A stretch of 64,000 nucleotides of DNA from Ensifer sp. LCM 4579 (lineage in GTDB: Bacteria; Pseudomonadota; Alphaproteobacteria; Rhizobiales; Rhizobiaceae). The notes beneath the pieces are model-generated. The model saw only the letters and a program-made list of their open reading frames with translations, had not been told where the DNA came from and did not search any database. A program made the position numbers and the translations under genes. Position 1 is the stretch's first letter, and each line of letters begins with the position of its first letter. Below, one piece after another: positions 26,786-35,948 of this stretch. The DNA lies in contig NZ_MDDV01000002.1 of the NCBI RefSeq assembly GCF_001854885.1, positions 201,276 to 265,275 of the forward strand. The letters are read 5' to 3'.

Positions 26786-27988
26786 ATGACGATTCGCCTC
26801 TCCAATCTCGATGCCCGGCGCATCTTTCTCTCCAGGCAGGGGCTCTCTGCCGCGCCGCACCGCTCGCTCGGCAAGGAGGGGCTGCTGCAGCTCATCCATG
26901 ACATCGGCTTCGTGCAGGTGGACAGCATCGCGACCGTCGAGCGGGCCCATCATCAGATCCTGTTCTCCCGCAACCAGACTTACCGTCGGGACCACCTGAC
27001 GGAGCTCCTCGAAAAGGACGGCGAGCTCTTCGAGCATTGGACGCATGACGCCTCGATCATTCCAAGCAGCTTCTTCGTCTATTGGAAGCATCGTTTCAAA
27101 TGGGAAGCCGAAACGCTTGGCGAGCGCTGGCGCAAATGGCGCGGCGACGGTTTCGATGCGGGTTGCGACGAGACCTATGAACGGATCGCCAGCAGTGGTG
27201 CGGTCATGGCGCGCGATCTCAAGGAGGAGGAGCACGAGTCCGGCGGCTGGTGGAACTGGCACCCGTCGAAGACGGCGCTCGAAGTGTTGTGGCGGCAGGG
27301 CAGGCTCGCCATCGCCCGGCGCGAGAACTTCCAGAAGGTCTATGACCTCACTGAACGCGTCATTCCCGCACATCATTACGAGGGCGATGTCGGCCACGAG
27401 GAATTCGTCGATTGGGCCTGCCGCAGCGCTCTCCAGCGGCTCGGTTTTGCGACCCATGGCGAGATCGCCGCTTTCTGGGACCTCGTATCGCCGGAGGAGG
27501 CGAGGGCCTGGGTGGCGGCCCATCGCGACGAACTCTGCGACGTCGTCATCGAGACCGCCAATGGCGGAAAGCCGCGCCCGTCCTACGCCTTCGCAGGCTT
27601 TCCGGACACGCTCGGCGAGATCGCCGATCCGCCCGGCCGCATCCGGGTGCTGAGCCCCTTCGACCCTTTGCTGCGCAACCGCAACCGAACCGAACGTCTC
27701 TTCGGCTTCTTTTATCGCATCGAGGTTTTTGTGCCGGCTCCGAAGCGAGAATATGGCTATTACGTCTTTCCGCTGCTCGAAGGCGACCGCCTGATCGGCC
27801 GCATCGACATGAAAGCCGACCGCAAGCGCGGCAGCCTCGACGTGCGCCGCCTCTGGCTGGAACCGGGCGTGCGGGCCTCGTCGGGCCGGATGGACAAGCT
27901 TGCCGCCGAACTCGATCGCATCGCCCGCTTTGCCGGCGTCGGCGAGGTCGTGCTGCTCGAGGGGTGGGACGCCGCCAATTCCTCCTGA
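26786..27988 (+). CDS. winged-helix DNA glycosylase-like protein (YcaQ/AlkX family, HTH_42)
   Basis: A 400-residue protein of the HTH_42 family. The N-terminus RIFLSRQGL leads to LLQLIHDIGFVQVDSIATVE, which carries Gln44-Val-Asp46. E. coli YcaQ, which unhooks DNA interstrand crosslinks, uses this QxD motif, while the AZL/AlkZ branch uses QxQ. Other conserved texts are FEHWTHDASIIP, RVLSPFDPLLRNRNRTERLF and YGYYVFPLLEGDRLIGRIDM. A DNA-repair glycosylase role is therefore likely but inferred from the family. It is the first clearly intact core gene to the right of the decayed island. Confidence 0.85.
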   Translation: MTIRLSNLDARRIFLSRQGLSAAPHRSLGKEGLLQLIHDIGFVQVDSIATVERAHHQILFSRNQTYRRDHLTELLEKDGELFEHWTHDASIIPSSFFVYWKHRFKWEAETLGERWRKWRGDGFDAGCDETYERIASSGAVMARDLKEEEHESGGWWNWHPSKTALEVLWRQGRLAIARRENFQKVYDLTERVIPAHHYEGDVGHEEFVDWACRSALQRLGFATHGEIAAFWDLVSPEEARAWVAAHRDELCDVVIETANGGKPRPSYAFAGFPDTLGEIADPPGRIRVLSPFDPLLRNRNRTERLFGFFYRIEVFVPAPKREYGYYVFPLLEGDRLIGRIDMKADRKRGSLDVRRLWLEPGVRASSGRMDKLAAELDRIARFAGVGEVVLLEGWDAANSS

Positions 27989-28058
27989 CGTTTTTACTTG
28001 GCTTGCGGCGGCGCGCTCCCTACATGGAGCAGGAATCCTTCATGATGCGGAGCAGACG

Positions 28059-29474
28059 ATGGACACCAATCTGATAAGCCTCTTCGACGCGGATGAGGCG
28101 ACGGTCCGCAAGGTTCTCGCCGAGACGCTTTCGGGAGCCGATGACGGGGAGCTCTTCCTTGAGCACTCGCAGGCGGAGGTGCTCTCCTTCGACAATGGTC
28201 GCCTGAAGGGTGGTAGCTTCAACACCGACCAGGGCTTCGGCCTCAGGGCGGTCGCCGGCGATGCCGTCGGCTACGCCCATGCCGGGGAACTGTCGCTCTC
28301 GGCCTTGAGGCGGGCGTCGGACGCGGTCGGGCAGGTGACCCGCGGCTATTCCGGCAGCTACGCCGCGGCCCCGCAGCGCACCAACAAGAAGCTCTACGGC
28401 GACGAAAACCCCATCGGCGAACCGACCTTCGATGCCAAAGTGAGGCTGCTGCAGGAGATCGACTCCTATCTCCGCGCCAAGGACCCGAAGGTCCGGCAGG
28501 TGACCGCGACAGTCTCCGCCAGTTGGCAGGTGGTGGATATCCTGAGGGCCGACGGCCATCGCGTCCACGACGTGCGGCCGATGACCCGTATCAATATCTC
28601 CGTCGTCGTCGGCGAGGGCGACCGACAGGAAATGGGCAGCTTCGGCTCGGGCGGGCGGCGCGGCTTCGGCGATCTCGTCGTCGAAGAAAACTGGAAGCGA
28701 GGCGCCGACGAGGCGTTGCGCCAGGCTCTCGTCAACCTGTCGGCGAGCGACGCGCCGGCTGGCACCATGGATGTCGTCCTCGCCTCCGGCTGGCCGGGCG
28801 TGATGCTGCACGAGGCCGTCGGCCATGGCCTGGAGGGCGACTTCAATCGCAAGAAGACGTCCGCCTTCGCAGGCCTGATCGGCGAGCAGGTCGCCGCCAA
28901 GGGTGTGACCGTCGTCGACGACGGCACGATCGAGGCGCGGCGCGGCTCGATCTCGGTCGACGACGAGGGCACGCCGTCGGGCTACAACGTGCTGATCGAC
29001 GACGGCAAGCTCGTCGGCTATATGCAGGACCGGCAGAATGCCCGCCTCATGGGCATGGAGCCGACCGGCAACGGCCGCCGCCAGGGTTATGCGCATGTGC
29101 CGATGCCGCGCATGACCAACACCTACATGCTTGCCGGCGACCGCACGCCGGAAGAGATCATCGCCTCCGTGAAGAAGGGCATCTACGCCGTCTCCTTCGG
29201 CGGCGGTCAGGTCGACATCACCTCCGGCAAGTTCGTGTTCGGCTGCACCGAGGCCTATGTGATCGAGAATGGCAAGATCGGCGCCCCGGTGAAGGGCGCG
29301 ATGCTGATCGGCAACGGACCTGATGCGATGCGGCGAGTGACAATGGTCGGCAACGATATGAAGCTCGACACCGGCATCGGCAATTGCGGCAAAGGGGGGC
29401 AATGGGTGCCCGTCGGCGTCGGCCAGCCGCATCTGCGCATGGACCAGATCACCGTCGGCGGCACGCAGGCTTGA
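28059..29474 (+). CDS. tldD: TldD metalloprotease
   Basis: A 471-residue member of the TldD/PmbA family, from ATG 28059; the frame open to 27900 overlaps the preceding gene and was not used. The zinc motif HEAVGHGLEGD (HExxxH) is in the middle of the protein. Other family texts are GFGLRAVAGDAVGYAHAGEL, RRGSISVDDEGTPSGYNVLI, GRRQGYAHVPMPRMTNTY and FGGGQVDITSGKFVFGCTEA. TldD pairs with TldE (PmbA) to degrade unfolded peptides and process microcins or the CcdA antitoxin. The partner gene is not in the window. The enzyme is cytoplasmic. Confidence 0.93.
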   Translation: MDTNLISLFDADEATVRKVLAETLSGADDGELFLEHSQAEVLSFDNGRLKGGSFNTDQGFGLRAVAGDAVGYAHAGELSLSALRRASDAVGQVTRGYSGSYAAAPQRTNKKLYGDENPIGEPTFDAKVRLLQEIDSYLRAKDPKVRQVTATVSASWQVVDILRADGHRVHDVRPMTRINISVVVGEGDRQEMGSFGSGGRRGFGDLVVEENWKRGADEALRQALVNLSASDAPAGTMDVVLASGWPGVMLHEAVGHGLEGDFNRKKTSAFAGLIGEQVAAKGVTVVDDGTIEARRGSISVDDEGTPSGYNVLIDDGKLVGYMQDRQNARLMGMEPTGNGRRQGYAHVPMPRMTNTYMLAGDRTPEEIIASVKKGIYAVSFGGGQVDITSGKFVFGCTEAYVIENGKIGAPVKGAMLIGNGPDAMRRVTMVGNDMKLDTGIGNCGKGGQWVPVGVGQPHLRMDQITVGGTQA

Positions 29475-29517
29475 AACGGAGCGGCCGCCCCGAGACATGG
29501 GGCCTTCCCGTCGCGGA

Positions 29518-30768
29518 TCAGCTGCGGCCGGGAAGCAGCAGGCAGTCGTAGGAATGCTTCTTCAGAACGTCGCAGGCCGCGGCTGCGGCCTCGCGAGTGG
29601 GAAAGCCGACAAATCGCGCGCGGTAGCGTGCAGCGGAACCTTTCCCAGTCACGTCCGTGTGGGGTGAAACGCCGAGCAGTGCTGCGCCTCCGTCGGACTG
29701 GGCCTCGATGAGGATTCGACGTGCGCCTTCCGCAGACGGCGTCGTGGAAATCTGGATCTGCCACTTGCCGCTCGGCTGTTCCGCATGTGCCACTTCGGTT
29801 ATAGCGGTTGGCCTGTCCTGCGGGACCGCAATTGCGGTCGCCGCCATGATCGCCGACTCGGCCTTGTCGGTCCCATTGATTTCATCCGCGTAGGACAGCG
29901 AAACTCCGGGCAATGAAGGCACTTCCACCTTACCGCTCGCCTTCGCGGCGGCGACCATCGTCGTTGCCTGCGGTGACGAAATTCTTCCAAGATGTTGGTC
30001 GAGGAGGGCTGCCATCTCGTTGTCGCGACTTTTTGCAGTCCGCCCGCCGAGCACCACACCGATAATGCGGCGATCACCGTCCCGGACCGCGCTCACGAGA
30101 TTGAAGCCGGACGCATTGGTATAGCCGGTCTTAATGCCGTCCATGCCGTCGTAGCGGTACATGAGGTTGTTGTGGCCGCGGATCGTGCGGCCGCGGAAGG
30201 TGAAGCTCTGCATCGAAAAAAGCCGGTATTCGGAGGGAAAATCCCTGATGAGCGCGACGGCGAGCTTTGCCATATCGCGTGCTGTCGTCACCTGCTGGCT
30301 CGCGGGCAGACCTGATGCATTGACGAAGAAGGTCCGATTCATGCCAAGCCGGCGAGCCTTCGTGTTCATCATCCGGGCGAAGTTCGCTTCGGAACCGCCG
30401 AGTTTCTCGGCCATGGCTGCCGACGCATCATTGGCCGATTGCACGATCATGCCATAGACCGCGTCTCGGACGGTGATCGTGTCGCCAGCCTTGACGCGCA
30501 ACTTCGTCGGCGGCTTGCGGGCGGCCCCCTGCGACATCGGTACTTTGGTTTCCCAGCCGATTTCGCCCCGGCGCAATGCTTCGAAGGTGAGGTAGAGCGT
30601 CATCATCTTGGTAAGCGACGCCGGATGATTGAGGTCGTCGGCATTCTCGGCGGAAAGCACCCGGCCGCTGCGGGCGTCCAGAACGAGAGAGGCATTGCCG
30701 GCAAAGGCCGAAGCGGTGGCAAGGAGAAATGCCGCTACCGTCGCCAAGGCAATGTGCAAGTTCTTCAT
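29518..30768 (-). CDS. D-alanyl-D-alanine carboxypeptidase with C-terminal SPOR-like domain
   Basis: A 416-residue penicillin-binding protein. ATG 30768 opens a signal peptide (MKNLHIALATVAAFLLATAS). The serine-protease-type motifs are SLTK (the nucleophile), SAN and KTGYTN. The catalytic domain fills about the first 280 residues. The last 80 (KWQIQISTTPSAEGARRILI to the LLLPGRS end) look like a SPOR peptidoglycan-binding domain, which would target the protein to division sites. It trims the terminal D-Ala from pentapeptides. tldD converges on it. The frame continues upstream to 30852 but without a signal peptide. Confidence 0.9.
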   Translation of the reverse strand: MKNLHIALATVAAFLLATASAFAGNASLVLDARSGRVLSAENADDLNHPASLTKMMTLYLTFEALRRGEIGWETKVPMSQGAARKPPTKLRVKAGDTITVRDAVYGMIVQSANDASAAMAEKLGGSEANFARMMNTKARRLGMNRTFFVNASGLPASQQVTTARDMAKLAVALIRDFPSEYRLFSMQSFTFRGRTIRGHNNLMYRYDGMDGIKTGYTNASGFNLVSAVRDGDRRIIGVVLGGRTAKSRDNEMAALLDQHLGRISSPQATTMVAAAKASGKVEVPSLPGVSLSYADEINGTDKAESAIMAATAIAVPQDRPTAITEVAHAEQPSGKWQIQISTTPSAEGARRILIEAQSDGGAALLGVSPHTDVTGKGSAARYRARFVGFPTREAAAAACDVLKKHSYDCLLLPGRS

Positions 30769-31126
30769 TCGAAGCCCCCATCGAGGCGGCTGCTTTGGCC
30801 GCGCGCGTGTCATTGTTCCATTATGTGCCAGCAGGGGGCTTTGCCGCAACATTGAGGCGAAAACCGGTCGGGGGACTGTCGGCGGACCGCCAGATCAGGG
30901 CTGAGAGCGCTTTTAGCATGGTTTCTACGGTCGCGGCCGGCCTTCCTGCGCCCGAATGATGCACAGGATTCAGCAAGACTTAACGCCGCCGGCTTTAGCC
31001 TGCTGCCCGTGGTGGGGTGCCGCGCGATTTTTCGCCGTCTCCCGCTTCGCGACTTGCAAGGGGCAGATCCCGACGGTCCCGTGTTTTCGGCGCCGATGCG
31101 GGGTTCTGGATGGAGATTGAGGGCAA
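30769..31126. other. intergenic region between divergent genes
   Basis: This stretch separates the carboxypeptidase from the polysaccharide deacetylase. It must hold both promoters. Open frames here overlap antisense or lack any recognisable protein; I see no repeat or RNA. Confidence 0.4.
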
Positions 31127-32176
31127 ATGAGACACGGCCTCGCGCGGCTGGTTCGCAACCATGTCAGGCGCGCCGCCATAACCGGCGGCCTCGAGACGGC
31201 ACATCTTCTTTCGCGTTCCGGCCTGTTGGCGGAGGCGCGCGGGCGCGGCGCGATCTTCACCCTCCATCATGTGCGCCCGGCCTGCAAGCGAGCCTTCGCC
31301 CCTAATGCGCACCTCGAAATCACGCCGGATTTCCTCGAGGAGGCGATTCTGGCATTGCGGCATGCAGGTTACCGTTTCGTGGCGCTCGAGGACCTGCCCA
31401 TGCACCTCGCTGCTGGCGACACGCAACCGGTCGCCTGCTTCACGCTCGACGATGGCTATCGCAACAATCTCGATCACGGGCTGCCCGTCTTCGAGCGGTA
31501 CGCCGTTCCCTTCACCGTTTTCGTTACCGCCGGCTATGTCGACCGCACCCATACCCTCTGGTGGGAGACGCTCGCCGACTGGCTCGCCGCACGCGGCGAA
31601 ATCCACTTTGATTTTGGCCAAGGCGAGGAGGCAATGGCAATTGCAAGCCTTTCCCGAAAACAGGCGGCATTCGACCGCATCGCCGCTCACATCCACAGGA
31701 GGGAAGAGGCGGGCGCGATTGCCGCATTGGACAGGACTGCGGCAAGGGACGGCATCGATGCGCTGGCGATCACGGAGCGGCTGACGATGGACGAGGCCGG
31801 TCTGCGCGCCTTGCTCGAAAGCCCGCTCGCAAGCGTCGGTGCACACACGGTCAGCCATCGCGCCCTGGCACGACTTGGCGAAGACGAGGCGAGTCGGGAG
31901 CTTCTGAACTCCTCGGAGCGCGTCGAAGCGATCGCCGGCCGTCGGCCGCTGAGCTTTGCCTATCCCTACGGCTTCAGCCCCACCGTTTCGGCGCGCGACT
32001 ATCGCCTGGCCGCCGATCTCGGCTTCGCTGTCGCGGTGACGACGGAGCCGGGCACCCTCTCTTCCGGCGCAAACCTTCATGCTCTGCCGCGGATATCGCT
32101 CAACGGCTACTTCCAAAGCGCCCGTTATGTTGCGGCGCTCGCATCCGGCATTCCGTTTCGGTTTGCCGCAGCCTAG
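31127..32176 (+). CDS. polysaccharide deacetylase (NodB-homology) family protein
   Basis: A 349-residue protein with the NodB homology domain. The first motif is TLDDGYRNN, which supplies the catalytic and metal Asp; the metal-binding His pair is in SVGAHTVSHRALARLG; a late motif is FAYPYGFSPTVSARDY. There is no signal peptide; the basic N-terminus (RHGLARLVRNHVRRAA) suggests a cytoplasmic or membrane-associated location. The family removes N- or O-acetyl groups from sugars, and members next to exopolysaccharide genes act there, but no such genes are nearby here, so the substrate is unknown. Confidence 0.83.
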   Translation: MRHGLARLVRNHVRRAAITGGLETAHLLSRSGLLAEARGRGAIFTLHHVRPACKRAFAPNAHLEITPDFLEEAILALRHAGYRFVALEDLPMHLAAGDTQPVACFTLDDGYRNNLDHGLPVFERYAVPFTVFVTAGYVDRTHTLWWETLADWLAARGEIHFDFGQGEEAMAIASLSRKQAAFDRIAAHIHRREEAGAIAALDRTAARDGIDALAITERLTMDEAGLRALLESPLASVGAHTVSHRALARLGEDEASRELLNSSERVEAIAGRRPLSFAYPYGFSPTVSARDYRLAADLGFAVAVTTEPGTLSSGANLHALPRISLNGYFQSARYVAALASGIPFRFAAA

Positions 32177-32208
32177 GTCCTGACCCTAGATGTGAGCGCC
32201 CGAGGTCC

Positions 32209-32829
32209 TCAGGGATACATGCGCACCTTCACCCAGCCGCCATCCGGCTCCGGGCGGCTGAACTCGATGCGGTCGTGCAGCCGGAAGGGCCGGTCGTGCC
32301 AGAACTCGATCGAGGTCGGGCGAATGCGGAAGCCGGACCAATATTCCGGGCGCGGGATCTCGCCGATGGCGTAACGCGCGGTGAACTCCGCGACCGCCTT
32401 TTCGAGCGCCAGGCGGCCCTCGAGCGGGCGGGACTGCCTGGAAGCCCAGGCACCGATACGGCTGCCGCGCGGCCGGCTCCTGAAATACTCGTCCGCCTCT
32501 TCTTCCGACACGGTCTCGACCGGACCGCGCAGGCGCACCTGTCTGCGCAGTGATTTCCAATGGAAACACATGGCGGCTTTGCGCGTCGCCAGGATTTCAC
32601 GCCCTTTCCGACTTTCGAAATTCGTGTAAAAGGCAAAGCCGCGTTCGTCGAAACCCTTGAGCAGGACCATGCGCACATTGGGCATGCCATCCGGATCGAC
32701 GGTGGCGAGGGCGACGGCGTTCGGATCGTTGACTTCGCTTTTTTGGGCGTCTTTCAGCCATGTGGCGAAAAGGGAGAAGGGTTCGCTTGCATCCGTGAAG
32801 TCACTGCTTGTTAACTCATTTGAGGTCAT
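32209..32829 (-). CDS. pdxH: pyridoxamine/pyridoxine 5'-phosphate oxidase
   Basis: A 206-residue FMN enzyme that makes pyridoxal 5'-phosphate. ATG 32829 (MTSNEL) is preferred; another Met lies 4 codons upstream. Conserved texts are [55 protein letters not shown], and the C-terminal [14 protein letters not shown] with [10 protein letters not shown]. The length fits the family. It diverges from the lipoprotein gene on the right and converges with the deacetylase on the left. Confidence 0.94.
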   Translation of the reverse strand: MTSNELTSSDFTDASEPFSLFATWLKDAQKSEVNDPNAVALATVDPDGMPNVRMVLLKGFDERGFAFYTNFESRKGREILATRKAAMCFHWKSLRRQVRLRGPVETVSEEEADEYFRSRPRGSRIGAWASRQSRPLEGRLALEKAVAEFTARYAIGEIPRPEYWSGFRIRPTSIEFWHDRPFRLHDRIEFSRPEPDGGWVKVRMYP

Positions 32830-32970
32830 ATTGGCTTCCAATGCCCATATATCTGGCGCGGGAACCCTTCGGGAATGATCCCGTTCCGGTGTTACCGCAT
32901 TGAACTAGGTCAGAGCTGCCCTCTGGACTCCCAGCATCGGTTCGGCTCTGGCGACTCTGACAGGATTGCC

Positions 32971-33426
32971 GTGCAAGACATAGCAAAGTGGATCGAAGGC
33001 AAGAAGGATTTTTCCTTCGCATGGCTGCGCGGCACGGCCGTTTGCCTGCTGATGCTCGTGCTTTCGGGCTGCATGGGCGGCGGTCTCGATATGTTCGGGA
33101 AATCGGATGTCGACCGCTCTGTCTCGACGGGAACCGTTCCGGTCGCCAAGACGTCGGACGGGCTCTCCGACGCCGTTACCGTTCGCAATGCGGTTTCCTC
33201 CGCCGACATCAGTCAGGGCGGCAACAATGCCATTCCGTGGGCGAACACAACGTCGGGAAGCGCCGGCGTCATCAGCAGCATCGAGGAAGACAGCGCGTCG
33301 GGCGTTCTCTGCCGCCGCTTTACCACGACCCGCCACTCCTTCGAAGGCATAGCCAAGTTCGACGGCAAGACCTGCCGGCTCGAGAACGGCGAATGGTATC
33401 TGACGAGCTTCGGCCCACGCAGTTGA
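32971..33426 (+). CDS. lipoprotein with RT0821/Lpp0805-like C-terminal domain
   Basis: A 151-residue lipoprotein if begun at GTG 32971, which has AGGA 5-9 bases before it; ATG 32875 in the same frame is the alternative. The signal (FAWLRGTAVCLLMLVLSGC) ends in the lipobox LSGC. After a Ser/Thr/Gly-rich linker, the C-terminal VLCRRFTTTRHSFEGIAKFD and LENGEWYLTSF form a small surface-antigen type domain known from rickettsial and rhizobial lipoproteins. The product should be anchored in the outer or inner membrane; its role is unknown. It stands alone between pdxH (divergent) and a RIME element. Confidence 0.75.
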   Translation: MQDIAKWIEGKKDFSFAWLRGTAVCLLMLVLSGCMGGGLDMFGKSDVDRSVSTGTVPVAKTSDGLSDAVTVRNAVSSADISQGGNNAIPWANTTSGSAGVISSIEEDSASGVLCRRFTTTRHSFEGIAKFDGKTCRLENGEWYLTSFGPRS

Positions 33427-33550
33427 AATGGCCGGTTAACCACGTTTCTCGAAAGCCCCGGGCATCCGGCCTGCAGGGACGGGCCGAGAGCGTCGCGGGC
33501 GCCGCCAACTAACCGATATTTAGCAACTTCCCCCGATCATCTCTCTAAGA

Positions 33551-33648
33551 ATTGCAGCGCTGCGCATCTGATCAGACACGCAGACACCGCTGCCGGACTT
33601 GAAACTGCTGCATGTCTCCTTAGGCCGAGGTCGATCTATGGAGACAAG
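33551..33648. repeat. diverged RIME1-type element
   Basis: Starting at TTGCAGCGCTGCGCATCTG and ending near TCGATCTATGGAGACA, this text follows the order of the RIME1 consensus seen at 35821 and 50957 (first palindrome, CTGCATGTCTCCTT core, second palindrome) but with many substitutions. It lies before the J-domain gene. Confidence 0.6.
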
Positions 33649-33737
33649 GAGATGGGCCTTTCTCGCGGTCTTCCTGCTGCCGCCACAGCATTGCGCGGGC
33701 AGTCGGGAAAGATCGTCGATCAAAATGGTGACAAGCC

Positions 33738-34781
33738 ATGATGCGCGATCCATATGCAATCCTCGGCGTGCGCCGAAATGCCAGGCAGGAGGAGATCAAG
33801 GCTGCCTGGCGTTCTGTCGCCAAGGCGATCCATCCGGATCACAACCAGAACGACCCTTTGGCCACGGAGCGGTTCGCCGAAGCGGGCAGGGCCTACGAAC
33901 TTCTGCGCGATCCAGTACGCAGGAGCCGCTATGACTGGGCACGGCGCGAGGCGGAACTGCGCCGCATGGAGGCCATGAAGGCGAAGATGCGCGGGGCGGA
34001 GGCGTTCGACGAGCCGGTCGGCGCCGAAACGGCCGAGGACGCGGTCTCGCGGATCTTTGGCGTCGAGCCGCAGGCAAGCGGTCCCCGGCCGGGACCGGCC
34101 GCGGCGCGCCCGACCGAGAAGGCGGCAGATCCAAAACCGGAGGCGACGGCGGAGGCAAAGCCGGAAAGTCCGAAAGCGGAACTCCCCGTCTCCCGGCGCT
34201 CCGCCGCGCCTGCGACGGAGTTGGTCGCAGCGATCGTCCGCCGTATTCGCGATCGCATCACGAGGTCGGCGGAGAAGGTGCCGGACCTGGCGGTCGACTT
34301 ACCGGTGAGCGTCGACGAGGTCATGAACCGGGCACGCCTTTCCGTGGAGCTTCCCGACGGCGAAACGGCGAAGGTCGCAATCCCGCTTGGTGCGCGGGAC
34401 GGAGAGGTGATTCGCTTGAAGGAGCAGGGCTACCGCGTCGCGGGCATGACGCGTGGCGACGTCGTCGTGACCTTGCGCATTGCCCAGGACGGCCCCTTCA
34501 GGACCCGGGGTCTCGATCTGGTCACCACACTGCCCGTCAGCCTCCAGGATGCGGTACTGGGTTGCGAGATGCCGATCGAAACGCCGAACGGACCCGTTGC
34601 GGTCATCGTACCGGCCTGGTCGGGTTCCGACAGGGAGATCCGCATTGCCGGCAAGGGGATGGGGGGCGCCGACGGCGAGCGGGGAGACCTTATTGTGGAA
34701 CTCCGTCTCGTACTCCACGAAAAGCCAGACGACAGGATCACGGACCTGATGCGGGCCCAGCGCGACGGCCTTTATTTGTGA
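33738..34781 (+). CDS. J-domain protein, CbpA/DnaJ-like without zinc finger
   Basis: A 347-residue co-chaperone. The N-terminal J domain reads DPYAILGVRRNARQEEIKAA, contains the HPD triplet (AIHPDHNQ) needed to stimulate DnaK, and ends RRSRYDWARRE. A long Pro/Lys/Glu-rich linker (about 100-160) follows. The C-terminal half (VDLPVSVDEVMNRARLSVEL, GARDGEVIRLKEQGYRVAG and later GKGMGG) is the DnaJ C-terminal substrate-binding region; the CxxCxGxG zinc repeats are absent, as in CbpA. ATG 33741 is also possible. It is the gene before fabI; the two are separated by 195 bases. Confidence 0.87.
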   Translation: MMRDPYAILGVRRNARQEEIKAAWRSVAKAIHPDHNQNDPLATERFAEAGRAYELLRDPVRRSRYDWARREAELRRMEAMKAKMRGAEAFDEPVGAETAEDAVSRIFGVEPQASGPRPGPAAARPTEKAADPKPEATAEAKPESPKAELPVSRRSAAPATELVAAIVRRIRDRITRSAEKVPDLAVDLPVSVDEVMNRARLSVELPDGETAKVAIPLGARDGEVIRLKEQGYRVAGMTRGDVVVTLRIAQDGPFRTRGLDLVTTLPVSLQDAVLGCEMPIETPNGPVAVIVPAWSGSDREIRIAGKGMGGADGERGDLIVELRLVLHEKPDDRITDLMRAQRDGLYL

Positions 34782-34976
34782 AAGTTTTCTGACAAACTGA
34801 ACCAATATTACGGGGACTAACAGTTCCTGATCCGCGGCGCGCTTGAACCGCTTTGACGGCTATGCCATAGGCAATTCTCGACAATTTGCCGCACCTCGCG
34901 GGTGCGCGGAGTCGTTGATGTTCAAGAACGGCAACCGGCACCTGCCGGTGCAGGCAGACAGTATTGGGGACATTCC

Positions 34977-35795
34977 ATGGCTCAGGCATCGGGTCTGATG
35001 AATGGCAAGCGTGGCGTCATCATGGGCGTTGCAAACAATCGCTCGATTGCGTGGGGCATTGCCAAGGCTTTGTCGGAAGCCGGCGCTGAGATCGCGCTGA
35101 CGTGGCAAGGCGATGCGCTGAAAAAACGCGTCGAGCCGTTGGCGCAGGAACTCGGTGCCTTCATGGCCGGTCATTGCGATGTTACCGACCTTTCCACGAT
35201 CGATGCGGTATTCTCAACGTGCGAGGAGAAGTGGGGCAAGATCGATTTCGTCGTGCATGCAGTTGCCTTCTCCGACAAGGACGAGCTGACGGGCCGCTAC
35301 GTGGATACGAGCCGCGACAATTTCGCCCGCACAATGGATATCTCCGTCTATTCCTTCACGGCGGTCGCCGCCCGCGCCGAGCGCATCATGAATGATGGGG
35401 GCTCGATCCTGACGCTGACCTATTACGGCGCCGAAAAGGTGATGCCGCATTACAACGTCATGGGCGTTGCCAAGGCGGCGCTCGAAGCGAGCGTGCGCTA
35501 TCTGGCGGTCGACCTCGGCAATCGCGGCATTCGCGTCAATGCCATATCGGCCGGGCCGATCAAGACGCTTGCCGCTTCCGGCATCGGCGACTTCCGCTAT
35601 ATCCTCAAGTGGAACGAATACAACGCGCCTCTGAAGCGCACCGTTTCGATAGAGGAGGTCGGCAACTCGGCGCTCTATCTTCTCTCCGACCTGTCGAGCG
35701 GCGTCACCGGTGAGGTGCATCACGTCGATTCCGGCTATCATACGATCGGCATGAAGGCCGTCGACGCACCGGACATTTCCGTTCTGAAGGACTGA
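34977..35795 (+). CDS. fabI: enoyl-[acyl-carrier-protein] reductase (NADH) FabI
   Basis: A 272-residue SDR enzyme that does the last step of fatty acid elongation. It starts at ATG 34977 (MAQASGLMNGKRGVIMG); the longer frame to 34902 is not supported. The cofactor loop is GVANNRSIAWGIAKAL, and the catalytic Tyr and Lys are in HYNVMGVAKAALEASVRYLA, with the FabI spacing YxxMxxxK. The AGPIKTLAASGIGDF text near the end forms the triclosan/substrate loop. S. meliloti carries two fabI copies; this one is the version near aroC. A RIME element follows. Confidence 0.94.
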   Translation: MAQASGLMNGKRGVIMGVANNRSIAWGIAKALSEAGAEIALTWQGDALKKRVEPLAQELGAFMAGHCDVTDLSTIDAVFSTCEEKWGKIDFVVHAVAFSDKDELTGRYVDTSRDNFARTMDISVYSFTAVAARAERIMNDGGSILTLTYYGAEKVMPHYNVMGVAKAALEASVRYLAVDLGNRGIRVNAISAGPIKTLAASGIGDFRYILKWNEYNAPLKRTVSIEEVGNSALYLLSDLSSGVTGEVHHVDSGYHTIGMKAVDAPDISVLKD

Positions 35796-35820
35796 CCGCC
35801 ACGCGTCTGTTCGGCGGCGA

Positions 35821-35927
35821 CTACAGCGCCGCGCGTCTTATTAGATGCGCAAAGGTCGCTGTGGCACTTTGAATTTCTGCATGTCTTTGTCCTTTAATCG
35901 AGGTCGATTAAAGGAGACATGCAGTAG
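35821..35927. repeat. RIME1 element, complete copy
   Basis: The first palindrome runs CTACAGCGCCGCGCGTCTTA to GCGCAAAGGTCGCTGTGG, the second runs CTGCATGTCTTTGTCCTTTA through TCGAGGTCGA to AAAGGAGACATGCAG. This two-palindrome layout of about 107 bases is the Rhizobium-specific intergenic mosaic element 1. It lies between fabI and the histidine phosphatase gene. Confidence 0.88.
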
Positions 35928-35948
35928 GCCGTGTCCGGAGTGAACACT

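Noticed and set aside
29483-29510. Hairpin between tldD and the carboxypeptidase gene as a terminator
   Set aside because: Only a five-base GCCCC/GGGGC stem without a T-run; too weak to list.
30995-32116. 373-residue minus-strand open frame
   Set aside because: Antisense to the polysaccharide deacetylase, whose catalytic motifs are complete.
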